From positions 1 to 38,755 of IMG/VR virus record IMGVR_UViG_3300028394_000157: 38,755 nucleotides of DNA; one strand, written 5' to 3'. A program made the position numbers and the translations under genes. Source of the stretch: a virus. This document shows, one piece after another, positions 25,476 through 33,746 of this stretch. The notes beneath the pieces are model-generated. The model made no database searches. It was not told the DNA's origin and was given only the letters and a program-made list of their open reading frames with translations. Position 1 is the stretch's first letter, and each line of letters begins with the position of its first letter.

Positions 25476-26567
25476 TTATTTTAGACCCGCTAATTTGCGG
25501 ATGTCTAATATATTGTCTAAGCCTACCTCGGGCTTGCTTTCACGATTCCCAGTTACTGCACTGCTCTCAGAAAGCATTGCTTTTTTAGTAGCAACAACTT
25601 TCTTCTCGCCTTCCATTACTGTGGGTAGGTACTTGTCAAATGCATCTGCTAACTTTTTAGTCTGTACAGACTCAAGTAGTTGATGCATTAGATCTCTCTT
25701 ATCAGCACTTAGGGGTGCCAATAATTCAGCCATAACATTTTTACGCTCCATCAAATCTTTAGTAACACGAATTTCGCGGTCTTTAGATTCAACGATAGTT
25801 GCTTTTTCTGTTAATGCTTTCTTTGTCTCAGATAACTCATAATCTTTCTTTTGAATGATCTTTAACAATTTGCTTGTTTCAGATTTTTCATTTAGATAAG
25901 ACCCTGCATATTCCTGAGCAAAAGCTTCATAAATTTTGCGACCAAAATCGTTGCTACGAGCACTGTCAATATCTTCTTTTAATTGCTTGATTTCAGATGT
26001 TAACTTTTTAGTAACTGCGTTTTCAACAACCTTAGCACTACGCTTAATGAAGTTTTGTTTAATATCTTCGAACTTGCTCTTAGCTTCACGGACTAACTTA
26101 ACTTTAGTTTCAGCTAGGTCACGCTTGTCAACAGCAAACTCGTTGATTTCTTTTGCTAGAGCATGTACTACAAACTGCTCTAGTTTAGCAAAGTTCTCAC
26201 TAACTTTCTTACGATCGTTTTGGAACTCTACTAGTTCTTTACCAAGTTGCTTGATTACAAACCCTTCTAGCTTCTTGCCATCTTTAGACATCTTTTCTTT
26301 GTATGCCTTTTTAGCTTCTGCTAGTGATTGCTTGTCTTCATGCAATTCGGCCATTTCTACGGCCAATCTTTCGCTCAACATCTTGTCGATTGCTTCAACC
26401 ATAACAGTCTTATCATGACTGTATTTTTGTGCAAACTCTTCACGAAGTTCAGCGGTGACTTGGTCGCGATTCTCTTGAATTTTTTCAGCGAATGCAGATT
26501 CAATAACAGATTTTGTTTCTTCTGTCATTACACCTGACTCTACTAATTGTTTGAATGCGTCCAACAT
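25476..26567 (-). CDS. 22: Prohead core scaffolding protein gp22
   Basis: This 363-residue protein is strongly helical, rich in Lys, Glu and Ala, with long coiled-coil stretches from about 20 to 320 (for example EFQNDRKKVSENFAKLEQFV, ELSETKKALTEKATIVESKD). Composition, length and position between gp21 and gp23 identify it as the T4-type main scaffold. It fills the prohead and is later degraded by gp21. The C-terminus has a short conserved-looking tail, NILDIRKLAGLK, ending in the same GLK as gp21's end. ATG follows GAGGAGAAAAAAA. It is 17 bases downstream of gp21 and 20 bases upstream of gp23, so it is translated from the same transcript. Confidence 0.92.
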   Translation of the reverse strand: MLDAFKQLVESGVMTEETKSVIESAFAEKIQENRDQVTAELREEFAQKYSHDKTVMVEAIDKMLSERLAVEMAELHEDKQSLAEAKKAYKEKMSKDGKKLEGFVIKQLGKELVEFQNDRKKVSENFAKLEQFVVHALAKEINEFAVDKRDLAETKVKLVREAKSKFEDIKQNFIKRSAKVVENAVTKKLTSEIKQLKEDIDSARSNDFGRKIYEAFAQEYAGSYLNEKSETSKLLKIIQKKDYELSETKKALTEKATIVESKDREIRVTKDLMERKNVMAELLAPLSADKRDLMHQLLESVQTKKLADAFDKYLPTVMEGEKKVVATKKAMLSESSAVTGNRESKPEVGLDNILDIRKLAGLK

Positions 26568-26584
26568 TTTTTTTCTCCTCGGGC

Positions 26585-27214
26585 TTATTTTAGACCTTTA
26601 ATAATTTGAAGAAGTGATTCCTTCAAATATTTCTGGGCCTTTGGATCTTCTTTAACTTCTTGTGCAACACGGAATGCTCTATTCCCGCCGCGAGCATTCA
26701 TTAGGTGCTCGTAAACAGGGGTAGGATACGCTCCGGGTGCGCTGGGCTGGGCAACCACATCTACCGTAATAATTTCAAAATCAGATACATGGCCGTTCAT
26801 GTCGTTAACATTGCCGCTACCACGAGAACTAACACCAAGTTTTACTCCGCTTTCAAGCATAGTACGAACTAAGTTACCCATAGGCGTAGGAAGGATTTTC
26901 ATCTTTCCATAACCATTAGGACCTTCCATCCACATTTGAGTGATCATATGGGATACACGATCCAAATTCACTTTTAAATCATCAGGATGATCAACTTCAC
27001 CTAACACTGAATAACCATTTTGAATCTGATCATTAAGTGTTTTCACAGCACGTTCAATTTCATCTACTGGGTAAACTCGTTGATTTGCATTGCGAATACC
27101 ACCTTGAATAGCAATGCCCTTCAAATGAAGTGTTTTGCCATCCTTGTCATCAGACTCGAGTACTACTCCAGCCTGATCAAAACTTAGGTGTTCGCGTAGG
27201 TAGCTTAGTTGCAT
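26585..27214 (-). CDS. 21: Prohead core protease gp21
   Basis: This 209-residue serine protease of the T4 prohead-protease family (peptidase S77) cleaves scaffold and capsid precursors during head maturation. The family motifs are visible: GGIRNANQRVYPVDEIERAV near the N-terminus, the catalytic histidine in LGEVDHPDD (His76), and the serine motif GVSSRGSG (Ser129/Ser130). An aspartate follows in DFEIITVDVVAQPSAPGAYP (Asp152). Length is close to T4 gp21 (212 residues). ATG is preceded by AGAGAAACAGG. It lies 13 bases after the gp67-like gene and 17 before gp22. The call is firm; exact assignment of the third triad residue is inference. Confidence 0.94.
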   Translation of the reverse strand: MQLSYLREHLSFDQAGVVLESDDKDGKTLHLKGIAIQGGIRNANQRVYPVDEIERAVKTLNDQIQNGYSVLGEVDHPDDLKVNLDRVSHMITQMWMEGPNGYGKMKILPTPMGNLVRTMLESGVKLGVSSRGSGNVNDMNGHVSDFEIITVDVVAQPSAPGAYPTPVYEHLMNARGGNRAFRVAQEVKEDPKAQKYLKESLLQIIKGLK

Positions 27215-27227
27215 CCTGTTTCTCTAA

Positions 27228-28229
27228 TTATAGTTTTTTCAAGAAAGGCTTGATAGGAGCAACACTGGTTTGACCAGCTTTGTCACCTGAACCAGAACCT
27301 ACTGGGCCTGGACCTGAACCCTTCTTCTCAGCACCGTGTCCGCCAGCAACTTTAGATAGGTTCTTTACACCCATCTTGCCGCCAGGAACATTACCGTTGC
27401 CTGTTTTCATATCTTGTGGGTTCTTAACTAGTCCACCTGTTTTTCCGTTAGGGCTTGTACCGTCCATTGCGCCTTCGCCTGTAGCACTTTGATTAATGCC
27501 ACCTGCGCCTGCGCCTGTTACTGGCTTACCTTTGCCAGAACTAACTGGAGGCTTGCCTTCTACTGGAGCACTCATCTTTTCGCCAGTGCCGGCACCAACG
27601 TACTGTCCTTGTGTCTTTTGGCTGTTCTTGTCCCAATCGTTGCCAACTTTTTCAACGTATTCACGGGTAACACGGCGACCTTCCATTGTGTGGCCGATCA
27701 TTTCCATTTCGTCTTCGTCACCCATTTCTTCACCGTCTTCTTCGTCACCAAACTCGCTGTCCATGTCCATGTCACCTTCTTCGGATCCATGTGCTTGTTC
27801 TAGCTCGGCAAAAGCGGCTTCTAGATCTGCAATAGCATTCTTGATGTCAAAAATTGCTTGGTCTTCTTCACCTTCTGGCTCTTCTCCGCCCATATCGTCG
27901 CCGTCGACTTCGATATCAGCGCCTAGGTCGTCAGTGGCATCACCTTCTTCTCCGCCAAATCCGTCGTCTTCGGCATCCATCATGTAGGAATCTTCAAGTT
28001 CTTCAGACTCATCAACTTCTTCAGCAGATTCATCCATGTCATCTTCTTTAGCTTCTTCCATGTCGGTGTCGTCGTCTGTTGATTCTTCAACTTCGTCGTC
28101 TTCTTCGGCGATTAGGTTTTCATAAATGGTTCTTGACTTTTCTACAACGATCTCATGGAATAGCTCATTGGCTTTATCCATTTCTTCGTTAACTAGATAG
28201 TCTAATAATTGTTCAAATTTTGTAGACAT
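27228..28229 (-). CDS. 67: Acidic prohead core protein, gp67-like
   Basis: This is a 333-residue protein. The first 45 residues (FEQLLDYLVNEEMDKANELF, KSRTIYENLIAEE) match the plan of T4 gp67, in which a helix with 'ARKLFAEAM' and 'IARNFLIEGEE' leads into an acidic run. Here residues about 43-180 are extremely acidic (Asp, Glu, Met, Gly) with one predicted helix (IFDIKNAIADLEAAFAELEQ). A short conserved-looking segment follows, GHTMEGRRVTREYVEKVGND. The last 130 residues are glycine-, lysine- and serine-rich and end PIKPFLKKL. T4 gp67 has only 80 residues, so this is a greatly extended version or a gp67 joined to other core functions. Position between gp20 and gp21 fits. ATG follows TAGGAGAATTACGCA. 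Confidence 0.8.
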   Translation of the reverse strand: MSTKFEQLLDYLVNEEMDKANELFHEIVVEKSRTIYENLIAEEDDEVEESTDDDTDMEEAKEDDMDESAEEVDESEELEDSYMMDAEDDGFGGEEGDATDDLGADIEVDGDDMGGEEPEGEEDQAIFDIKNAIADLEAAFAELEQAHGSEEGDMDMDSEFGDEEDGEEMGDEDEMEMIGHTMEGRRVTREYVEKVGNDWDKNSQKTQGQYVGAGTGEKMSAPVEGKPPVSSGKGKPVTGAGAGGINQSATGEGAMDGTSPNGKTGGLVKNPQDMKTGNGNVPGGKMGVKNLSKVAGGHGAEKKGSGPGPVGSGSGDKAGQTSVAPIKPFLKKL

Positions 28230-28430
28230 TGCGTAATTCTCCTATGTGGTTGCGCGGCAAGGCTGTCAAGTATATTTACACTTGATCCAGAATAGGTATG
28301 GGAAACAGGCCAAAAACGAGTCGTTTTTGACTTTTGATAACAGAGTTTTGCCTCTGTTTGGCCTAGTTTTGTTAAAAATATTTAGTTTTAATTGAAAAAA
28401 GTTTTATTGGTGTTTATCTTTTTCAATTAA
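28230..28430 (-). other. Hairpin-rich intergenic leader before the gp67-like gene
   Basis: These 200 bases contain no gene. Four inverted repeats are visible: 28388-28399 with 28419-28430 (12 bp, A/T-rich, immediately after the upstream stop), 28339-28345 with 28352-28358 (7 bp), 28311-28318 with 28322-28329 (8 bp, 3-base loop) and 28266-28271 with 28280-28285 (6 bp). No NATAAATA box is present. The first may end the gp20 transcript; the rest could stabilise or regulate the abundant head mRNA. Confidence 0.6.
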
Positions 28431-28676
28431 TTACTGTGGAGCCGCCTCAGCTGGCGGAGCCGCATACATCTTTCTAACAAGGCCTAATTCTTCTTTTTTC
28501 TCTTTATCATGCGTTTCACCGGCTTTTCGTATGTCATTTAACATGCGAAAGGTCAAACGCATTTTACGCAAATCTTTTTGTTTCAAAACACTGGTGTCAT
28601 TCTGACTCAGATACCTCATGTCTTCTTGAGGGTCTGCATGGTTTCGATCAAAATAGATAAATTCTTTTAGTAGCAT
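28431..28676 (-). CDS. Small conserved-type protein between gp20 and the core genes
   Basis: This 81-residue protein has the segments LLKEFIYFDRNHADPQEDMR, DTSVLKQKDLRKMRLTFRML and KEKKEELGLVRKMYAAPP. It is charged and helical, with a C-terminal Ala/Pro tail (PPAEAAPQ) that resembles the end of gp20 just upstream. Its location is where T4 encodes gp67, but the acidic composition of gp67 is absent here, and the next gene fits gp67 better. Proteins with the 'DTSVLxxxDxRKxRLT' pattern occur beside the portal gene in some T4-like phages as I recall; the function is unknown and a role in prohead initiation is only inferred. ATG at 28676 lies 17 bases after the gp20 stop, with a possible late box in between. 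Confidence 0.78.
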   Translation of the reverse strand: MLLKEFIYFDRNHADPQEDMRYLSQNDTSVLKQKDLRKMRLTFRMLNDIRKAGETHDKEKKEELGLVRKMYAAPPAEAAPQ

Positions 28677-28683
28677 GATGAAT

Positions 28684-28691
28684 TATTTATT
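28684..28691 (-). promoter_or_regulatory. Possible late promoter AATAAATA between gp20 and the 81-residue gene
   Basis: The minus strand reads AATAAATA (NATAAATA type) inside the 17-base gap after the gp20 stop. It is very close to the ATG at 28676, so the transcript would have almost no leader. Confidence 0.4.
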
Positions 28692-28693
28692 CA

Positions 28694-30427
28694 TTATTGG
28701 GCAGGTGGAGGGGGCGGAGCTTCACCGCCCGGTGCACCTTCTGCTCCGGGCATATCATCAGGCATGTCTTCCGGTGCGGCAGTATTGTCTGCCATGCCGC
28801 CTAGATCGCCTGCTATGCCGCCTGCGGTAATGCCTGCTGAACGTAATTCAGCATTAGCTGATAATTTAATATCTTCATCAATATTTTCTTCTTTCCACAT
28901 TTTTTCGTTTTCCGCGATTTCTTCAGCAGTTAATCCCAAGAATCGTTTCATGGCAAAACGGTTAGACACGAAAGGAATAGCCATCATCACGTTAAATGTG
29001 TTGACACGAGCAGTGTCCATTTCTGCTTGACGATAGCTGGCAAAGTTTTGTGGTGGATTAAATTTAACATCAAAGATATTACTGTCAATGTTAATACCTT
29101 TGTTATGCAGATACAGTTTAAATTCTGTATCAAACTGCTCATGCATCAGGCTCTGCAGGCGTTCGCAGTATTTGTTAAATCTTAATTCTTGAATGTAAGC
29201 AGTTCCGACTCGTCCATCGTTGAAATTTGAGCCGCCGTCATCTGCGCCAGTAGGTAAGTAACTGCTAGGAATCCTAAGAGCCCTAAAAAGTTTGTTCGTA
29301 AAGTATTTAAGATCATCAATCTCTCCTAAGTTTGTACCACCTGGAAGAATTTCAACTTTACTGCCGCGACCTTCTGCAGTCTGCGGAAAGAAATAATCTT
29401 CATTGATACTTAAAGGGTTGTAGCCTGCATCGACCACTGTTTGACTACCACCTGTATTACTAGGTATTCGTCGCTGATTTACTTCGTTTTTAACACGCTC
29501 AACAAAGCCCATGGCCAAATGGCTGGGCATGTTGCCCACATCGATGTAAAATACTCTGCGCTCAGGAGCACGTTGTACACGATAGATAATGATAGCATCT
29601 TCAAGTAATTCTTTTTGTTTGAACACTTTAAAAATACTTTCTAAAAGACTGTTACCAAATGGATAGTTGTTATCCAGACCTTCGCTCATGCTGATGTGTA
29701 TCACATGGCGGGCGTCAATTGTGTATTGATTTTGATTTTGACTGAATCTGCTAGAGTTAGCCGTGGTCGGAAAACTACCAACCATACCTCGTGATCCGCC
29801 GGCGCCGCCTTGCCCTGTGCCATAGCTTCCGCCAAATTGACTGCCGCCGCCCTGTACATTGCTGGGTTGAATAGCTGTAGTGGCTAATGTTTCTAAATTA
29901 GGATTAAAATCACGGATCACATATTGTTCGGGCTTTTTGCCATCGCTTTCGTTGACAATGATCTTATCAACTTTAGCAGGATCGATGTACATCCATGTTT
30001 GAGTTTCCGGATCTCGAACAAAAAATACATCACCATATTTGAATACATTGCGTACTATTTTAAAAATTCTTGTGTAGAACTTGTTCTGTTTGGTCCACTG
30101 TTGCAGATACTTTTTAATAATGCGTATTTCTGTGCCGCTGGCCTGTTCTTTGAATGCAACCTGGAAAGGAGTTCCGTTCTCGTCATTCTCTTGGGTGCAA
30201 AATTCTGCAAGTATGTCCAGTGCCGCATTAACTTCACTGTCCCAGTCCATGGTATCGTACTGTCCATAGCGTTCTAAACGATTCGGATGTCCTGAGTATA
30301 CATCGGGCAAATAGCTAGAATAGTTAGTTCTGCTGGGATTTGCGCCGCCGCCTGAACTCATAGCCCCACTAACTGGACTCAGCTTGCCAGTGGTGTTTAC
30401 GGGTGTAAAATATTTTTTCCAGCTCAT
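28694..30427 (-). CDS. 20: Portal vertex protein gp20
   Basis: This 577-residue T4-type portal forms the dodecameric ring through which DNA enters. Family motifs include RLERYGQYDTMDWDSEVNAA, LDILAEFCTQENDENGTPF, FKYGDVFFVRDPETQTWMYI, VQRAPERRVFYIDVGNMPSH, and the tunnel-domain stretch KYFTNKLFRALRIPSSYLP. The C-terminal 70 residues are an acidic, Gly/Pro-rich extension (PGGEAPPPPPAQ) of a kind not essential to the fold. T4 gp20 has 524 residues. The ATG lies 3 bases after the tape-measure-like gene's stop (TAATATATG), so translation is likely coupled; there is no obvious Shine-Dalgarno. A Gly/Gln/Ser-rich loop near residues 185-235 (QGGGSQFGGSYGTGQGGAGG) is an insertion relative to the usual portal. 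Confidence 0.95.
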   Translation of the reverse strand: MSWKKYFTPVNTTGKLSPVSGAMSSGGGANPSRTNYSSYLPDVYSGHPNRLERYGQYDTMDWDSEVNAALDILAEFCTQENDENGTPFQVAFKEQASGTEIRIIKKYLQQWTKQNKFYTRIFKIVRNVFKYGDVFFVRDPETQTWMYIDPAKVDKIIVNESDGKKPEQYVIRDFNPNLETLATTAIQPSNVQGGGSQFGGSYGTGQGGAGGSRGMVGSFPTTANSSRFSQNQNQYTIDARHVIHISMSEGLDNNYPFGNSLLESIFKVFKQKELLEDAIIIYRVQRAPERRVFYIDVGNMPSHLAMGFVERVKNEVNQRRIPSNTGGSQTVVDAGYNPLSINEDYFFPQTAEGRGSKVEILPGGTNLGEIDDLKYFTNKLFRALRIPSSYLPTGADDGGSNFNDGRVGTAYIQELRFNKYCERLQSLMHEQFDTEFKLYLHNKGINIDSNIFDVKFNPPQNFASYRQAEMDTARVNTFNVMMAIPFVSNRFAMKRFLGLTAEEIAENEKMWKEENIDEDIKLSANAELRSAGITAGGIAGDLGGMADNTAAPEDMPDDMPGAEGAPGGEAPPPPPAQ

Positions 30428-30430
30428 ATA

Positions 30431-32752
30431 TTATGCCAATTGAAATAGGTCGGGGTTAAGAACTTTAACCGCATCATAGGTCCTTCGACTGTTGTCAGCA
30501 GTGATCTTAGCCTGCACTAGTAGTTGTTCGCTGATGTTATTTAAGCCTCTAATCACATTTAATAACTCACTATTGGCGGCTCCGGATACCATTCCAATCA
30601 TCTGTTCGGGAGTCATTACACTTTCAGTACCATGTAGGGTAGCCGGAGTTCCTGATCCCCAATTTTCAAACAGCTTACCAGTCATGCCCAAAGATCCTGT
30701 AGCTCTGGGTGTACTTGCCGGTGGAACACTAGGCTTATTACCGCTCAGTACCTCTTTAATAATATCATCCTGTATTTTAAGAGCCGACCTTTGTTCCCTA
30801 ATTTGCGCATTGTAAGTACCTTCCCACCCTTTACCTCCAGGAGCATCCCTCAGTGCTTCCAGTCTACTGATTTCTGCATTTATCGTTTTCTTTTGGCCTT
30901 CAGCGTCGGATAATCTTTTAGCAGGATCTTCACCAAACAACAATCTAGCAATTGCACTATTCCTTCTTAGAGCATTGATAATAAATTCTAATACACTTTC
31001 CATTAAGCCTGCCAGCATGGGGGCTACATCGTTTTTCCAAAAATCACTAATGATTGGACCAAATAAATTTATCATAATATCTTTATTGGCTCTCCAGGCC
31101 TCGGCCATAGCATCCCCTAGGACTTTAAACACTCCATTGAATTTTTCTTTGTAGTCTTTTCCATCGCCCCAGGCTTTCTTTAAATTACTAAATGTAGTTT
31201 CAAACCAACTGGCTACGTCTTTAACTATTTTTCCAAATTCTTCACTCCTTATTAAATTACTAATAGCAGTAAACACAGTGTCAGACAAACTTATAATTCG
31301 ATCCATAAAAGGGCCTAACGCAACATTCAATAATTCTCTGACTTTAGATCCGAATTGTGTAAATCGCATTTCTAGCTCACCAAGTGCACCTGCACTGCCT
31401 TTTGCCGCATTTTTTTGGTCTTCAGCAATCTTGGCCTGTACTGCTGTCATACTGTTACCGTTAGCCTTCAGTAACCTTTGCATTTTAATAAATTCATCCG
31501 GTATCTGACCTGCCAGCATACCCGAGGCTTTTTGCTGATCAGAGAACATGTCTAAAGTTTTACCAGACGCTATTGCTATCCTACCCATGAACTCTAAAGT
31601 AATTTGTGTTTGTTTTTTGGCATCTCCTTTGGCCGCGGCCATATCTTTTCTGTACTGTTCCCCAGCAAGACTTGCCCCATTACTAAACACAGCTAAGTTT
31701 GCTCCCGCTTCACTAACTGGAATATCTAATCCTCTCAATCTGGCCTTAACTTCTTCTACTGCGGCTTTACCAAAGGGAGTTGCGGCTTCTATAGCCGCCA
31801 TTACTCCGGCTTTATCTGCCTTATCCAGCCCATCAACAAATGACATCCATAGCTGGTCTCTTTCAACTTCTTCAATTTCTTTCTGTACTTGATCTCGGCG
31901 TTTTCCAGTTAGTTTAGACAGCATGTCTAGATTTGTTAGGTAATCGTTTGTTGCTTTTGCCAACTCACTTGAATTAGACATGTTCTCTTTAGAACTAATA
32001 CCCTGCATTTTCATCACAGTGGCTAGTCCACTTGCGGCCTGATCAGCAGTGTAGCCCAATCCCATAATACCTCTAGCATACGGACTACCGGGTCCTAATA
32101 ATTTTCCGCTGGCCTGTGTAAATCTTTCAATTCCTGTATTAATATTTCCGCCACCAAAGGCCGCTAAGGTTTCACTATTTTGTGTAATAACGTTTACAAA
32201 TTGTTCCAACCCTAATCCAGCCTGAGAAGCCATTCTCGATATGTCAAACAGACTGCCACCAAATGTGGCTCCGACTACCGCAGTACGTCTGTAAAGATCT
32301 AGATAATTTTGACCTACTTGTGCAATTTGAGAAAAAATATTAAAAACTTTTCCAATCACAGGGAGGTCTTGAAACACAGCAATAAAATCGCTCAGCCTTG
32401 CTCGACCGTCCATGGCTTTTTTGGTAAATTCTACAAAGTTTTCACCTAGATTAACCATGTGCCCAATAAAACCGCCTATGATCGATCCTGCGTATCCAAC
32501 AACTTTAGACAGTGCGTTAAATGCGACACCTAACGCTTTTGAGGCCACTCCGGCTACGGTAGCTACAGTTCCCAGGCCTCTAATACCGCCTACCGCGCTG
32601 GCCGCGGCCCCTGCTAGACCGCCGGCACCTCCCCCGCCGCCTGCGGCACCGGCACCTCCCGCTGAAAGACTAACCAGTCGTTGCAATAATGCCGTTTGAG
32701 CACCGGCTTGCGTTAAGAGGTCTTGTAGTATTGCTAGTTCGGCACCGTTCAT
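30431..32752 (-). CDS. Tape-measure-like tail protein
   Basis: This 773-residue, mostly helical protein has a Gly/Ala-rich hydrophobic N-terminal part (about 30-105, with GGAGAAGGGGGAGGLAGAAA and YAGSIIGGFIGHMV). The middle is a long helical domain that includes NLDMLSKLTGKRRDQVQKEI and further hydrophobic stretches near 480-610. It ends with GTPATLHGTESVMTPEQM, a motif common at the C-terminal end of tail tape-measure proteins. Length and composition fit a ruler protein that sets tail length, though T4 gp29 itself has 590 residues and this does not resemble it in the parts I know. Genes for a gp26-like protein and its partner lie next door on the other strand, which fits a tail-hub module. 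The ATG has no clear Shine-Dalgarno; a late box lies 60 bases upstream. An alternative is an internal virion protein. Confidence 0.72.
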   Translation of the reverse strand: MNGAELAILQDLLTQAGAQTALLQRLVSLSAGGAGAAGGGGGAGGLAGAAASAVGGIRGLGTVATVAGVASKALGVAFNALSKVVGYAGSIIGGFIGHMVNLGENFVEFTKKAMDGRARLSDFIAVFQDLPVIGKVFNIFSQIAQVGQNYLDLYRRTAVVGATFGGSLFDISRMASQAGLGLEQFVNVITQNSETLAAFGGGNINTGIERFTQASGKLLGPGSPYARGIMGLGYTADQAASGLATVMKMQGISSKENMSNSSELAKATNDYLTNLDMLSKLTGKRRDQVQKEIEEVERDQLWMSFVDGLDKADKAGVMAAIEAATPFGKAAVEEVKARLRGLDIPVSEAGANLAVFSNGASLAGEQYRKDMAAAKGDAKKQTQITLEFMGRIAIASGKTLDMFSDQQKASGMLAGQIPDEFIKMQRLLKANGNSMTAVQAKIAEDQKNAAKGSAGALGELEMRFTQFGSKVRELLNVALGPFMDRIISLSDTVFTAISNLIRSEEFGKIVKDVASWFETTFSNLKKAWGDGKDYKEKFNGVFKVLGDAMAEAWRANKDIMINLFGPIISDFWKNDVAPMLAGLMESVLEFIINALRRNSAIARLLFGEDPAKRLSDAEGQKKTINAEISRLEALRDAPGGKGWEGTYNAQIREQRSALKIQDDIIKEVLSGNKPSVPPASTPRATGSLGMTGKLFENWGSGTPATLHGTESVMTPEQMIGMVSGAANSELLNVIRGLNNISEQLLVQAKITADNSRRTYDAVKVLNPDLFQLA

Positions 32753-32779
32753 AGATTAAAAATGACCATTAAATGTGTA

Positions 32780-32787
32780 GATAAATA
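32780..32787 (+). promoter_or_regulatory. Late promoter GATAAATA for gp26
   Basis: GATAAATA on the plus strand, in the longer string GATAAATAAAC (32780-32790), lies 43 bases before the gp26 ATG. It matches the NATAAATA late box and is mirrored by an identical 11-mer on the minus strand at 32809-32819. Confidence 0.7.
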
Positions 32788-32811
32788 AACTTGAATTATC
32801 TTTATATAGTT

Positions 32812-32819
32812 TATTTATC
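32812..32819 (-). promoter_or_regulatory. Late promoter GATAAATA for the tape-measure/gp20 operon
   Basis: The minus strand reads GATAAATA within GATAAATAAAC (32809-32819), 60 bases upstream of the ATG at 32752. Together with the plus-strand copy it forms a divergent, overlapping promoter pair. Confidence 0.7.
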
Positions 32820-32829
32820 GGAGAAAAAT

Positions 32830-33708
32830 ATGCAGAACACTCAGTTTTCAAAAAAAGCCAATCCTTTGTCTGGTTATATGCGCCAACCAAAGATCTATAT
32901 CACACTTCCCAGTGGAGGCAATTTTTGGACACCCGGCAGTTTAGAAATGACCGAAACTGGAGAGTTTCCTGTTTACTCAATGACTGCTCGAGATGAACTG
33001 CTATTTAAAACTCCCGATGCATTACTTAACGGACAGAGTGTAGTCGATGTAATTCAAAGCTGTATGCCCAATATTAAAAATGCTTGGGACTGTCCTACGA
33101 TTGATTTAGACACTATTCTTATTGCAATTAGACTGGCCACATATGGCGACAAAATGCCATTTGCGCACAAAATTCCAGTGATCAACGAAGAAGTAGAGTA
33201 TGAACTTGATTTAAAAGTTCTGTTAAATCAACAGCAGGCTAATCATTGGGTTGAACAGGTGGTTATTAACCCCGACTTTATTATATTTGTTAAACCCCTA
33301 ACTTATAAGCATCTTACGCAGACCAGCATAAAAGGGTTTGAAACCAGTAGAATTATGAGCATGGTCAATGATGAATCTATCCCCGAAGAGCAAAAGTTAG
33401 AAATGTTCGGCACTAGTTTTAGAAATCTAACCAAAGTGACCATTGACCTAACAGCTGACAGCATTTATAAAATCGTTACGCCAGACGGTGAAGTGACCAA
33501 TGCAAAATTCATATCTGAGTTTGTACACAATGCTGATAAAGAAATTTTCCAAGCAGTACAGGAACATCTTAATAGCCTAAAAGAAAATAATAAACTGAAA
33601 GATTTAGAGTTCGCCACTACCGAAGAACAACAAGAAGCAGGAGCACCTGCTAGTTATTCAGTTCCTATCAACTTTAATAATTCAGATTTTTTCGCCAACG
33701 GCTTTTGA
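32830..33708 (+). CDS. 26: gp26-like baseplate hub / tail assembly protein
   Basis: This 292-residue protein is counted from ATG at 32830, chosen because CGGAGAAAAAT lies just before it; a TTG at 32791 would fall inside the promoter. Hallmarks of the T4 gp26 baseplate family are present: YITLPSGGNFWTPGSLEMTE, VYSMTARDELLFKTPDALLN, GQSVVDVIQSCMPNIKNAW, and ILIAIRLATYGDKMPF. The family helps assemble the baseplate hub around the tape measure. T4 gp26 has 208 residues; the extra length is C-terminal, acidic and helical, then an NFNNSDFFANGF tail. The last codons contain T TTT TTC, a -1 slippery heptamer, and a second ORF follows in the -1 frame. It is divergent from the tape-measure-like gene. 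Confidence 0.85.
   Translation: MQNTQFSKKANPLSGYMRQPKIYITLPSGGNFWTPGSLEMTETGEFPVYSMTARDELLFKTPDALLNGQSVVDVIQSCMPNIKNAWDCPTIDLDTILIAIRLATYGDKMPFAHKIPVINEEVEYELDLKVLLNQQQANHWVEQVVINPDFIIFVKPLTYKHLTQTSIKGFETSRIMSMVNDESIPEEQKLEMFGTSFRNLTKVTIDLTADSIYKIVTPDGEVTNAKFISEFVHNADKEIFQAVQEHLNSLKENNKLKDLEFATTEEQQEAGAPASYSVPINFNNSDFFANGF
33687..33693 (+). promoter_or_regulatory. Candidate -1 frameshift site T TTT TTC
   Basis: In the gp26 reading frame, GAT TTT TTC gives the canonical X XXY YYZ heptamer (T TTT TTC) four codons before the TGA at 33706. After a -1 slip the frame is open through 33705 and on into the downstream small ORF, to TGA at 33921. Heptamers of this form support efficient slippage in other systems; no experiment here shows that it is used. 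Confidence 0.5.
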
Positions 33709-33746
33709 TTCTAACTCTTCCTCAAATTGAGGAGGAGGTCAAACGG

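Noticed and set aside
32791-32829. Longer gp26 start at TTG 32791
   Set aside because: The extra residues fall within the promoter spacer and lack a ribosome site, while ATG at 32830 has GGAG at good spacing and leads into the conserved region.
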